From NCBI GenBank assembly GCA_027592785.1, contig JAQCLD010000023.1, forward strand, positions 1 to 49,480: DNA of 49,480 nt. Direction: 5' to 3'. Source of the stretch: Acidobacteriota bacterium. GTDB lineage: Bacteria; Acidobacteriota; Terriglobia; Bryobacterales; UBA6623. Position 1 is the first letter of the stretch. Every line of letters starts with the position of its first letter. The translations under genes were made by a program, and so were the position numbers. Positions 25,573 to 34,899 of this stretch are shown here, piece after piece. The notes beneath the pieces were generated by a model. It had not been told where the DNA came from, did no database searches, and worked only from the letters and a program-made list of their open reading frames with translations.

Positions 25573-26631
25573 TTAGCCGCCGCCAAGCGCTCGCAGCCGT
25601 TGTCGGGCGGCGAGCATGTCGCCCTCGGCAGCCATGGCGTACCACTTGCGGGCTTGGTTGACGTCGCGGGGGACGCCTTCACCGCTTTCGCAGAGCAGGC
25701 CCATGTGATATTGGGCGTAGGCGTTGCCGCCCTTAGCGGCTGCGGCGTACCAGTGGGCGGCGCAGGAGGGCTCGGCGTTGGTGTCCTGGCATTGTTCGGC
25801 GATGGCGATCTGGGCGGGAATGTAGCCGGACTTGGCGGCGGTGAGGAGCCATTGATTCGCTTGCGCGAGATCGCCGGCGGCTTCTTCGAGGTTCCCAAGT
25901 TCGTGCTGGGCGGCGATGTTTCCAAGGTCGGCAGCTTCGCGGAACCAGACCCTGGCGAGCTTCTCGTCGACGGCGACTCCTTCGCCCGCGCGCAAGGCTC
26001 GGGCGAGTGCGGTTTGGGCGAGCGCGTGGCCTTGGTGGGCGGCAACTAGAAGCCAATCGAATCCGGCCTTGAGTTGCGCCTCGGGGGCGCCGGGCTCGAG
26101 CAGTACGACCCCGAGGCGATAAGTGGCTTGGGTGTTGCCCTCCCTGGCGGCGGACTCGAAGAGCGACTTGGCGCGCGACGCGTCTTGCTGCACGCCACGG
26201 CCGGCGAGGGTCATCTCAGCGAGTCTGAGAGTGGCTAACGACTCGCCTTGGCGCGCGGCCGCTTCGTAATACTTGGCGGCGGCCTGCTAGTCGGGGGGCG
26301 ATCCGCTGCCGTCCTCGAGCAGTTCGCCGGCTCTGAACTGGGCATAACCGTTGCCGAGATCGGCGGAGGCGCGGTACCAGCGCAGGGCTTCGGCGGGGTT
26401 GGGTTCGCCGTCGAGGCCTTGGTCGTAAATCTTGGCGAGTTGCAGACGGGCGTAGCCGTTCATGCCGTCGGTGGCAATGTGGTGGTAGAGTTCGCGGGCA
26501 GTCGCGTAGTCACCGGCTTCGGCGGCGGAGTCGGCGCGGCGCAGGTAGTAGGAGGAGCAACCCACCGACAACAGTAGCAGCGCAGTTAGTACCGCTCGTA
26601 CCGTCCTATCCATGCGGATAGTTCTCCACAT
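25573..26631 (-). pseudogene. Sel1-repeat lipoprotein interrupted by in-frame TAG
   Basis: The N-terminal part (26631 to 26287) has a lipoprotein signal (lipobox LSVGC) and two Sel1-like helical repeats ('GYARLQLAKIYDQG', 'GYAQFRAGELLEDG'). A TAG at 26287-26289 ends it. The same frame goes on without a gap ('QAAAKYYEAAARQGESLATLRLAE') into further Sel1 repeats to 25573, so the original gene coded about 350 residues. A CAG-to-TAG change is a simple explanation. Sel1 repeats mediate protein-protein contacts. A second start (ATG 26613) fits the signal peptide better. The downstream part could also restart at ATG 26214, but would lack an export signal. Confidence 0.78.
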
Positions 26632-26705
26632 GGTGAGATTAACAGCGAGTGGTCAAATCTGTAATAAAATCAGTGACTTTGCCCTGGTTTCCTCAGGTAA
26701 TCGTC

Positions 26706-28930
26706 TCACTGCACAGCGATAAATCCGTTGCTTGGGGTCGTGGCGACGGGTCCTCCGCCGGAACTAATGATGGTGACGGCGACCTCGCCGATGTTGGGCG
26801 TGAGCGGGATGACGACGTTGATTTGATACAGACCGGCGAAGCCTGGGGCGGTGACGGCGTAGAGCACCTCTACCTGGATGCCGTCGATGATGACGGTGAC
26901 CGGCGGAGCTGGCCGGGCGCCGGAAGCGTCGTTCGGCGGCAGCTGGCCAGCGGCGAACGGTGGGTTGGTGAGGCCTAAGCCGGTGACGAAGATGGCAACG
27001 ATATCGCCGGGCTTGGCGGGCACGAACTCGGCGCCGAGCGTAGTCGGTCCCACGCGCGTACCGGTGATGGCGTTGATGGCCGCAACGGATTTTGTCCCGT
27101 CTTCAGCGACCGCGTAGGCGAACATGTCAGGGCTGACTGGGGCGACCGGAACCGAGATGGTGTTGCCGGGCAGCTCGTAGAATTCGCCACAGTTGCGGAT
27201 GAGCTTGATCTGCATCTGACCCGTGACGGAACTGCCTACCTGAAAGTTGACCTGGTCGTTGCGCAGGAATACCAGCGGGCTGCGCTGTCCGTCAATTTCG
27301 AGGCACGTACGGTCTAACAACGTCGGCAGCGCGCCGTTGTCTAGATCGGCGGGGCCGACGCCGCGGCCTGTGGCGGATTCGTACAGGCCGGCGCCGAAGG
27401 CAGTGGCGAGCGTGTTCGGCGAAAGTGTGCTGATCGCTGGGAGCCCGAGACCGGCGCTGACGACTGCGTTGATCGTGGGCTGCTGGTTGCCGAGGAGGGT
27501 TTGGAAGACGCCCCAGCTGCCGCCGCTGTCTTCGTTGGGCACGCCAACCATGAGGTCTGCTGCGAAGTCGCCTCCGAAATCGCCGGCGACCATGGAGAGG
27601 CCGAAGGCGTCGCCTGAACGTGCATCCCCCTGCATTCCTTCGAAGCCTTGGGCGAAGACTTGATTCCCCACGGCTGTCAGTCCTGTGGTTGTTCCGAAAA
27701 GAACATGCACCATGCCGCGGCTGTTGTTCTCGCCGGGGACCCCGATGGCTAAGTCACCGAAGCCGTCGAGGTTGAAGTCGCCGGAAGCAAGCGCGCGGCC
27801 GAAGTTGTCGCCGCTCTCCCGTTGATCGGGCAGGCCGTCGGTCTCCTGGCGTAGACGCTGGCTGCCCTGGCCGGTCGGTCCGGTGGAGGAGCCGAAAATG
27901 ATGGTGACGTCCCCGCGTCCGTTGTCTTCACCGGTTGAGCCCGCGGCGATATCGTCGAAGCCATCGCCGTTGAAGTCGCCGGTCGTCAGCGAGATGCCGA
28001 AAAGGTCGCCGCTTTCGTCTTCGTCGGGGAGTCCGCCCTCGCCTTGCACCCAGCTCTGGTTGCCGCCGGAGCCGATGCCGCCGCCGGAACCGAACAGGAC
28101 TTGAAGATTACCCCTGCCGTTGTCTTCGCCGGGTACGCCGATGACAATGTCGTCGAAGGAGTCGTTGTTGAAGTCGCCGGTTGCAACGGCGAAACCGAAG
28201 GAATCGCCGTTCTCGCGGCCGCCGGGAAGGTTGTCGCTGCCTTGACGCCAGAGCTGGTTGCCGTCTGTGCGGAGGCCGACGCTGGAGCCGTAGAGAACGT
28301 GAATGAGGCCGCCGCTGTTTTCTTCGCCCGGCGAGCCGACGACGAGATCGTCGAAGGTGTCACCGTTGAAATCGCCGGAGGCGAGCGAGCTGCCGAACTG
28401 ATCGCCGTTTTGCGTGCCGTCGCCTCTAGGGGGTCTTGGTTGAAGCCGCTGACCCCGGTGAGCGTGAGGCCATTCCCGAGGGAGCCATAGAGGACGTTGA
28501 CGGCGCCTTGAGAGTTGTCTTCGCCGGGCGTACCGATGGCCAAGTCGGCGAAGCCGTCGCCGTTGAAGTCACCCGCAGCAAGCGCGGAGCCAGACAGGTC
28601 GCCGCTCTCCCAGTTACCGGGGAAGTTGTCAGAGCCGGGCTTCCAGACTTGGCTGTCGGCTACGGTTAGGCCCTGGAGCGCGCCGAACAGGACGTGCACG
28701 AGTCCTCTGCCATCGTCCTCACCGGGGGCCCCGACCGCGGCATCCATAATGCCGTCGCCGTCGAAGTCGCCGACGGCTACGGCGAAGCCGAGGTTGTCGT
28801 TATTCTCGGGAGCGTCCGGGAGATCTTCGAAGCCTTGCTGCCAATATTGGTTGCCGTTGGTGGTGAGCTGGGCAGCGCAAACCAGGGGCAATGCTAGAGC
28901 GAGGATGAGCGGCAGGGAGCGGGGAGACAT
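26706..28930 (-). pseudogene. Seven-bladed FG-GAP protein with TIGR03437 tail, frameshifted
   Basis: A signal peptide (about 1-20) is followed by seven FG-GAP blades of about 60 residues, each with a Ca-binding loop such as 'DFDGDGIMD' or 'DFNGDGFAD' (the last is degraded) and a 'GxPGEDN' turn. This is an integrin-alpha-like beta-propeller. A C-terminal TIGR03437 domain follows ('FVTGLGLTNPPFAAGQLPPN', 'YQINVVIPL'). One base is missing near 28424-28430, in blade three: the first frame turns to low-complexity Ala/Ser/Thr, while 'DGTQNGDQFGSSLASGDFNGD'-like sequence is in the next frame. The span (2225 bp) plus one base is an exact multiple of three (741 residues). Confidence 0.82.
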
Positions 28931-29100
28931 TATCTTGACGCTAACGGTCGAGATCCATTGCGGTCACGTTGGGGAGGTGGATTTCAGGCGTGGGCCCGTG
29001 GAAGTTCGAAGAGATCGCAACCTGACGGTCGCAGCTTCCGTTGCGCTGAGTGCTGCGCATTGAAGTAGATGCGAGGAGGAGCGGCGGCGAGCGCTAGTTC

Positions 29101-31461
29101 CTAGCTGCGCACGCGCAGGAAAAGGTAAATACCGGAGAGGCCGAAGATGAGTCCCGGAGCCCAGGCGGCCAACATCGGACTCATCTGATTGGCTTGTCCG
29201 AGCGTTTCGAACAGCTCCCTCATCGCGTAGAACGAAATAGCCAAAACGAGGCTGAAGGCGACAGGCGCTAGAGCGCCGCGATGCCCGGTTAACATGGCGA
29301 AGGGCACGGCCAGCAAAGCCATGGAGAAGGCGAAGAAGGGAAACGAGAACTTGCGGTACCAAAGGACATCGAGGCTGGTCGTGGCAAATCCGCTTTGGGT
29401 GAGATCGGCGATGTAGGCATCCAACTCCCTCCAGTTCATCTGCTGGTGGGACTTGTTCTCTTTGCGGAAGTAGTCGGGCGTTTCGAGGATGTCGCTGAAC
29501 TCTTGTGTCTCGAACTGCTCGAAGCGTTTGACCTGCGAACCGTCGATGTCGCGGATCCAGCCATTGCGGAAGACCCAGGTCTCTTGCAACGGATCCCATT
29601 TTGCGCTGTCGGCGGAGATATGCCGGGTTAGCCGGAATGGTTCTACGGCCAGATCGTAGACTTCGATGGGGGCCAACTCATTGTTTTCGATGTCGAAATA
29701 GCGGTGGTAGAAGACGCGATTGCGCAGGCCGTAGGTCCATTGGCGATCGGGGCGCAGGAAGGTGCGCGGCGGATGCCCCTTGATTTCGTCGCGAATCTGA
29801 TCTTGCACGCGGTTAGCCGCGGGCAGATAGTAGTAATCCATTGCGAACAGAGCGCCGCCGAAACACAGGGCGGCGAGCAGTACGGGTGCGGCGAGGCGAT
29901 AAACGCTGATGCCGCAGGCCCGAAAAGCGGTGATCTCTTGGTTTCGCGAGAGCAAGCCGAAGCAGATGAGCGTCGCGGTCATCACAGCTAACGGCGTCGT
30001 CTCGTAGGCCAAAAACGGCGTTAGGTAATAGATGTAGGGGATGAACATCGCCAGCTTGTCGCGCGACAGCATGTCGCTGAGCAACTCGAAGAAGCTGAAG
30101 ACGTACCAGATCGAAACGAAGGCGGCGAGCATCGCTGCGAAGTAGAAGAAGAACGTGCGCAGGACGTAGCGATCTGCGATCGGCAAGAAGAAATCGATCA
30201 CGCCGCCGAGGTCGATCGATCGCGAAGTATCGTCCGTCGGCTGCTTTTCGGCGAGCCGCGACCGGGCGGATTTTTTCAGCAAGGCGGCGTATCCGCGCTT
30301 GATCGGATCGGCGAGCATGGCCAGAACGTCTTTTCGGTTCGGCGAGTCTAGGCGCACGGCCGCGAAGAGGCCAATGGCGCCGAAGATGAGGTTGGCCAGC
30401 CAGACCGCTGGTCCAGGCGGAAGGATGCCCTCGTCGGCGAGCGCGGCGCCTCCCAGCAAGACCATCCAGTAGCCAAAGGCCAGGAGGATCGAAAGCACAA
30501 TGCCGAGCGACTTGCCGGCGCGCTGCCCGGAGAGCGCCAGCGGAATGCCGGCCAAGGGCAACAGCAGGCAGGCAAAGGGCAAGGCGAGCCGTTGGTGGGC
30601 GAGGATGCCGGCCTCGACTCTGCGGTCTCCCTCGGAAGCGGCTTGCCAGAGTTCGGCCATCTCCATTTGTTGGAAGGGTCGGTCGGGAGAGCGAAAGGAG
30701 TCGGGAAAGGCTTCGATGACCTGATCGGAGACCTGAAATGCGGAGATCTGGTAATCCTCGGGTTCGGCGGAGCGTTCGTAGGTGAACGCGGACGGCAAGT
30801 GAATTTGCAGGCGATCCTGATCCGTCAACGGAATTACGCTGGCTTCTGCGGCGATGGTGATGCGCGGGCCGTTTACCTCGGACTGGCCGGCGCCGAGGGA
30901 CCCTCGTCTGCCGGAAGAGCGCGTGTCGGCAAGGAACATGCCCCGCCATTTGACGACGGATCCTGGTTCAACGTCGCGGACATAGAGAACGGTATCGGGA
31001 AAATCTTCGATGAACACGCGAGGCTGCACCGATGCGCTGACCTGGGAAATTTTCATCGACTCGGCGGCAACTTGAAACTCGTGAGCGGCCCAAGGGCTCA
31101 GCGTGGTGGTGACGTAGGCGCACAACGCCGCGCCGACGAGGCAGAAGACCATGACGGGGGCGATGACCACGCGGGTCGGGATGCCGGCAGCGCGGATGGC
31201 GATAATCTCGCCGTCGGACGATAACCGGCCAAGCCCCAACAGGACGCCCAGCAAAACGCCCATCGGGACGGTATAGGGGAGCGACTGGGGCAGGGTGAGC
31301 AGAAACAGGTGGCCGACTTGGGAGGGCGAGACGGAGGCGCGGACGAGCAACTCCATCACTATTCCAATCTGGTTGAGGAACAGGACGAAGGTAAACAGAA
31401 CCGCGCCGATCAGGGAACCGATCAGAATCTCGCGAAGGACGTAACGAAAAAGGAGGGTCAC
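29101..31461 (-). CDS. Single-chain LptF-LptG permease
   Basis: LptF and LptG form the inner-membrane permease that extracts lipopolysaccharide for transport to the outer membrane with LptB2. This 786-residue protein contains both halves in one chain. Residues 1-375 are an LptF-like unit (three membrane helices, periplasmic beta-jellyroll, three helices). A charged linker (about 375-425) follows, then an LptG-like unit (430-786) beginning 'LPIADRYVLRTFFFYF' and ending in the usual helices. The start is GTG at 31461. No lptB or lptC gene is adjacent. Confidence 0.9.
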   Translation of the reverse strand: MTLLFRYVLREILIGSLIGAVLFTFVLFLNQIGIVMELLVRASVSPSQVGHLFLLTLPQSLPYTVPMGVLLGVLLGLGRLSSDGEIIAIRAAGIPTRVVIAPVMVFCLVGAALCAYVTTTLSPWAAHEFQVAAESMKISQVSASVQPRVFIEDFPDTVLYVRDVEPGSVVKWRGMFLADTRSSGRRGSLGAGQSEVNGPRITIAAEASVIPLTDQDRLQIHLPSAFTYERSAEPEDYQISAFQVSDQVIEAFPDSFRSPDRPFQQMEMAELWQAASEGDRRVEAGILAHQRLALPFACLLLPLAGIPLALSGQRAGKSLGIVLSILLAFGYWMVLLGGAALADEGILPPGPAVWLANLIFGAIGLFAAVRLDSPNRKDVLAMLADPIKRGYAALLKKSARSRLAEKQPTDDTSRSIDLGGVIDFFLPIADRYVLRTFFFYFAAMLAAFVSIWYVFSFFELLSDMLSRDKLAMFIPYIYYLTPFLAYETTPLAVMTATLICFGLLSRNQEITAFRACGISVYRLAAPVLLAALCFGGALFAMDYYYLPAANRVQDQIRDEIKGHPPRTFLRPDRQWTYGLRNRVFYHRYFDIENNELAPIEVYDLAVEPFRLTRHISADSAKWDPLQETWVFRNGWIRDIDGSQVKRFEQFETQEFSDILETPDYFRKENKSHQQMNWRELDAYIADLTQSGFATTSLDVLWYRKFSFPFFAFSMALLAVPFAMLTGHRGALAPVAFSLVLAISFYAMRELFETLGQANQMSPMLAAWAPGLIFGLSGIYLFLRVRS

Positions 31462-31482
31462 CGGGGTCTACGGCTGACTTGA

Positions 31483-31488
31483 ATTGTA
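31483..31488 (-). promoter_or_regulatory. Candidate -10 box for lptFG
   Basis: TACAAT on the minus strand, 21 bp before the GTG start of the LptF-LptG gene and identical to the box before uvrA. No clear -35 hexamer is seen at 16-18 bp. Confidence 0.35.
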
Positions 31489-31543
31489 GCGAATCAGCGT
31501 CGTTGGTCCGTAAAGGGGGTTGCGCCTGAGGGAATTACGGCAT

Positions 31544-31593
31544 GCTATCGTATGGAACAAGTTTGCCTTCTAAGCCATCCCGGCCGCGATAGC
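31544..31593. other. Long-range inverted repeat upstream of GDPD gene
   Basis: GCTATCG (31544-31550) and CGATAGC (31587-31593) are perfect 7-bp arms separated by 36 bases, within the 257-bp spacer between the divergent lptFG and GDPD genes. It may be chance. Confidence 0.25.
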
Positions 31594-31718
31594 ACGACGC
31601 TGGGAGTCATCAGGTTTCACACATGCGGTTGGCTTGACCGGTTGCGAAGAAACTCGCGACGCAGGATCCAGCCCTCGGGGTGTATTTTCGGTCCAGGCTT
31701 CAGTAAAGGATTCAGGGT

Positions 31719-32378
31719 ATGAGCAAGGTTAAGATCATCGGGCATCGCGGTGCGGCGAACCACACGGAGAACACCATTCCGTCGTTCGAGAGCGCCCTTG
31801 AGCAAAAAGTGGACGGAATCGAGTTGGACGTTCGCGCCAGCAGAGACGGTCAATTGGTGGTGATTCACGATTCCGTGGTCGGCGAACATGCGGTGAAATC
31901 GACGCCGTATGAAACGTTCAAAAACCTGCCGAACGGCTATGAGGCGCCCCTGCTGAAAGATGTCCTGAAGAAGTTCGGCAAGAAGACCTTCCTGGATATT
32001 GAACTGAAACATGACGGGATCGAAGAGGCCGCGGTGGAGCTGATTAAGCGCTACTGCAACCCCGAAAAAACCATGGTCTCGGGGTTCGACGCGGACGCCT
32101 TGAGTAAAGTGCATGAACTGTTGCCTGAAGTGCAGCTGGGCTACATCTACAATCGGACTCAAGACGAAGAGGCGCGCCACAATTGCCCGATTGACGTGGT
32201 GATTCCTCAATTCCGTCTCGCATCCCGCGAACTGATCGAAGAGGTGCACGACGAGGGTTTAGTCGTTTGGGCCTGGACCGTGAACGATGAAGAGGAAGTC
32301 CGGCGGCTGGTAAACCTTGGCGTGGACGGCTTGATTACCGACCATCCGGACAAGGTGAGAGCTTGGCTGGCCGGCTAG
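31719..32378 (+). CDS. Glycerophosphodiester phosphodiesterase
   Basis: The enzyme hydrolyses glycerophosphodiesters to glycerol-3-phosphate and an alcohol. The 219-residue protein is a complete GDPD barrel: 'IGHRGAANHTENT' (catalytic His, Arg and Glu, about 6-18), 'GIELDVRASRDGQLVVIHD' (metal-binding Glu and Asp, second His, about 33-51) and 'VVWAWTVND' late in the barrel. There is no signal peptide, so it is probably cytoplasmic (UgpQ-like). AAAGGA-type ribosome-binding site upstream of the ATG. Confidence 0.9.
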   Translation: MSKVKIIGHRGAANHTENTIPSFESALEQKVDGIELDVRASRDGQLVVIHDSVVGEHAVKSTPYETFKNLPNGYEAPLLKDVLKKFGKKTFLDIELKHDGIEEAAVELIKRYCNPEKTMVSGFDADALSKVHELLPEVQLGYIYNRTQDEEARHNCPIDVVIPQFRLASRELIEEVHDEGLVVWAWTVNDEEEVRRLVNLGVDGLITDHPDKVRAWLAG

Positions 32379-32388
32379 GCGCGCAAGC

Positions 32389-32679
32389 TTACTGACGGAT
32401 TTGTACGCGATTGTCGACTTCGCGGACGCCTTTGACTTTCTTGACGACTTTGTCGACGCGCTTTTGCAGTTTTAGGTTCTCGACGAAGCCGGTGACGGTG
32501 ACTTTGCCGTTTTTGACGGTGATCTGTAGCGGCCTGGCGCCGAGTTGCGGATCGGTCACGAGTCGGCGATTAACCTGATCGAATAATTGGTCGTCAGATA
32601 GGGGCTCGTCCGCGGCGAACGCCGAGCTCACGACGGCGAACCCCAGGATCAAGAACCGTCTGCGGGCGAATCTAGTCAC
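32389..32679 (-). CDS. Exported BON-domain protein
   Basis: From the GTG at 32679 the 96-residue protein has a signal peptide (about 1-23, 'RRRFLILGFAVVSSAFA') and one BON domain ('ITVKNGKVTVTGFVEN', 'VKGVREVDNRVQI'), a small fold thought to bind phospholipid in the periplasm (as in OsmY and DolP). A longer frame to 32784 would overlap era and lacks a sensible N terminus. It lies 41 bp after era and converges on the GDPD gene. Confidence 0.8.
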   Translation of the reverse strand: MTRFARRRFLILGFAVVSSAFAADEPLSDDQLFDQVNRRLVTDPQLGARPLQITVKNGKVTVTGFVENLKLQKRVDKVVKKVKGVREVDNRVQIRQ

Positions 32680-32720
32680 AGCATCATCGTAACGAAGCTG
32701 CTGAGATTCCGCTGAGCCGG

Positions 32721-33617
32721 CTACTCGCCCATCGAAAAGCGATAGCGGTCGAGCGAACGAATGAAGCTTTGCTGGTCGCGCCACTTCGGCTTGACCTTGA
32801 TGAAGACTTCGAGGAAGACCTTCTTGGAGAAGCGCAGTTCCAAGGACTCACGGGCGAGTGTAGCGATCTGCTTCATCTTCATGCCCTTCTCACCCAGGAG
32901 AATCGCTTTTTGGCCGGTTCGCTCGACGTAGATCGTCGCGGACAGGCGTAACAGCTTATGGGTCTCTTTCCACTGGTCGATGACGACGGTGGTGGAGTGC
33001 GGGACCTCTTGCTCGGACTCGTGGAGGATGCGCTCGCGAATTATCTCCGCCGCCATGAAGCGTTCGGGCTGGTCGGTGATGAAATCTACCGGGTAAAAGG
33101 CGGGCGCCTCGGGCAGGCGGTCGAAGATCAGCTTGACGAGCGTGTCGACGCCTTCTCCAGTGAGGGCGGAGATCGGTACGTACTCGTCGAACGTGAACAT
33201 CTCCTTCAGCTCGGCGATGCGCGGCAGCAATTCGCCCTTGTTGGGCAGCCGATCGACTTTATTGAGACAGAGAATAGCGGGGATGCCGGCCCGCGCCGCG
33301 GTTTCCACGGCCGCGCGATCGCCGGGCCCGGTCTGCTTGGTTGCGTCGACGACGACGATGAGTGCATGACACCCGTCAGCGGCTCGACTGACCTCACGCA
33401 TCATACGGCGGCCGAGCTCTTGCTTGGGGATGTGGATGCCGGGGGAGTCGACAAAGACGATTTGGCCTTCGGGACGGGTGACGATCCCTTGGATCGCATC
33501 GCGGGTCGTCTGAGCCTTGGGGCTGACGATGGCGATCTTGGTCCCGACCAACGAATTGACCAGGGTAGATTTGCCGACGTTGGGTCGGCCTAATACAGCG
33601 ACGAATCCGGACTTCAC
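32721..33617 (-). CDS. era: GTPase Era
   Basis: Era is an essential GTPase that matures the 30S ribosomal subunit by binding the 3' end of 16S rRNA. The 298-residue protein has G1 (GRPNVGKST, 10-18), G3 ('DSPGIH', about 58), G4 ('NKVD', about 119) and a C-terminal KH domain with 'LELRFSKKVFLEVFIKV'. GTG start, one base after the corC-like gene stops. It belongs to the common phoH-ybeY-corC-era cluster. Confidence 0.97.
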   Translation of the reverse strand: MKSGFVAVLGRPNVGKSTLVNSLVGTKIAIVSPKAQTTRDAIQGIVTRPEGQIVFVDSPGIHIPKQELGRRMMREVSRAADGCHALIVVVDATKQTGPGDRAAVETAARAGIPAILCLNKVDRLPNKGELLPRIAELKEMFTFDEYVPISALTGEGVDTLVKLIFDRLPEAPAFYPVDFITDQPERFMAAEIIRERILHESEQEVPHSTTVVIDQWKETHKLLRLSATIYVERTGQKAILLGEKGMKMKQIATLARESLELRFSKKVFLEVFIKVKPKWRDQQSFIRSLDRYRFSMGE

Positions 33618-33618
33618 G

Positions 33619-34899
33619 CTACTCCTCTACTCTTTCGGATTCTTCAACGGCTTCTGGGACCATTCTGCGGACGCGCACCGTGCGAACCCGGCGGCCGTCT
33701 GAGCTGAGGACTTCGACGGAGATGCCGTCGAGCACGAGTATGGCGCCTGGCGCGGGGACTTGTCCCAGGTGCTCGCACACCAGGCCCCCGATGGTGGTGG
33801 ATTCGGTATCGTCGCCAGGAACGAAGCCGACCAACTCCTCAAGACGGTCGAGGTCCAGATTTCCCGCCGAGACGATGGACTTGTCGGGGTATTCGACGAC
33901 GTCGTAGCTGGGCTCGGATTCATCGCGAATCTCGCCGACGATCTCTTCGATCATGTCTTCCATGGTGACGAGTCCGGCGGTTTGGCCGTATTCGTCGACC
34001 ACGATGACCATCTGCGCGTTGGTGTCCTGCAGTTCGCGGACGAGCTCGCGGATGGGTTTGGTCTCGGGAACCAGAGCGAGCGGGCGGACAAGGTCGCGGA
34101 CTGGCATGGTCTGGCGGCGGTCTCGTTCGATCTCCAGCGTGTCGCGGCCATGGACGAAGCCGAGGATGTTGTCGATGGTTTCTTCGTAGACAGGGATACG
34201 CGAGTGCTCTTCTTCGATGAGCAGCTGGCGCAATTCCTCGACGTTCGAGTTGGCTTCGATAGCGATGATGCGCGGCCGGGCCGTCATGACCTCGCGCACG
34301 GTCTTATCGCCGAAGTCGACGACGGACTGGATGAGTTTGCGATCTTCTTCCTCGAAGAGTCCTTCTTCTTGTCCGGCGTCGAGCAGGGCGTCCAGTTCCG
34401 AGCCTTCGTCGATCTCGGCGTCGTCGGCACTGCCGTTGCCCAACTCAGCGACCGACGCGACGAAGCCAGTGAGCAGCACGAAGGGATGAATAATCCAAGA
34501 TGAAACGCGAGCGATCGGCACGAAAGGCAGCGCCCAACGGCCGGAAGTTCGGGTGATGAGCAGATTCGGGACCATGTGGGCGAACAACAACATGGATCCG
34601 AACGTGGTCAGTAGCGCCTCGGCGACCGTGGAGAAGGAGATTCCGTTGGCAGCGGCCAGCAAGGTAGCGTCGGCGGTCAGCAGGATCAGGCTTGTCTGAC
34701 GCACGAGTGCATAGCGCCGGACACCCTCGCGTTCGGCAACTTTCAAGCGCGGCAGAACGTGCTCCTCGGAGTATTCGAGCGCGCGCGCCTCGGGGTGTGG
34801 ACGCAGTCTTAGCGCTTCGATGAATAGCGTGTTGAGGTAAGACGAGAGAATCAGCACGCCGCACAGGACGATGCCGATCGCGATTCCGAGGGCGATCAT
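33619..34899 (-). CDS. HlyC/CorC (CNNM-type) membrane transporter
   Basis: A 426-residue protein with an N-terminal DUF21 membrane domain (about 1-185), a pair of CBS domains (about 200-330; 'VMTARPRIIAIEAN', 'VIVVDEYGQTAGLVTMEDMIEEIVG') and a C-terminal CorC_HlyC domain (about 340-415). Relatives export or regulate magnesium. The ATG overlaps the ybeY stop by 4 bp (ATGA), so translation is coupled. Confidence 0.92.
   Translation of the reverse strand: MIALGIAIGIVLCGVLILSSYLNTLFIEALRLRPHPEARALEYSEEHVLPRLKVAEREGVRRYALVRQTSLILLTADATLLAAANGISFSTVAEALLTTFGSMLLFAHMVPNLLITRTSGRWALPFVPIARVSSWIIHPFVLLTGFVASVAELGNGSADDAEIDEGSELDALLDAGQEEGLFEEEDRKLIQSVVDFGDKTVREVMTARPRIIAIEANSNVEELRQLLIEEEHSRIPVYEETIDNILGFVHGRDTLEIERDRRQTMPVRDLVRPLALVPETKPIRELVRELQDTNAQMVIVVDEYGQTAGLVTMEDMIEEIVGEIRDESEPSYDVVEYPDKSIVSAGNLDLDRLEELVGFVPGDDTESTTIGGLVCEHLGQVPAPGAILVLDGISVEVLSSDGRRVRTVRVRRMVPEAVEESERVEE

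Noticed and set aside
17526-26289. Amber recoding or suppression, suggested by two in-frame TAG codons.
   Set aside because: TAG is the normal end of several intact genes here (the permease at 1905, the spermidine-synthase-like gene at 3275, flgK, corC), and another break uses TGA. Gene decay or error is simpler.
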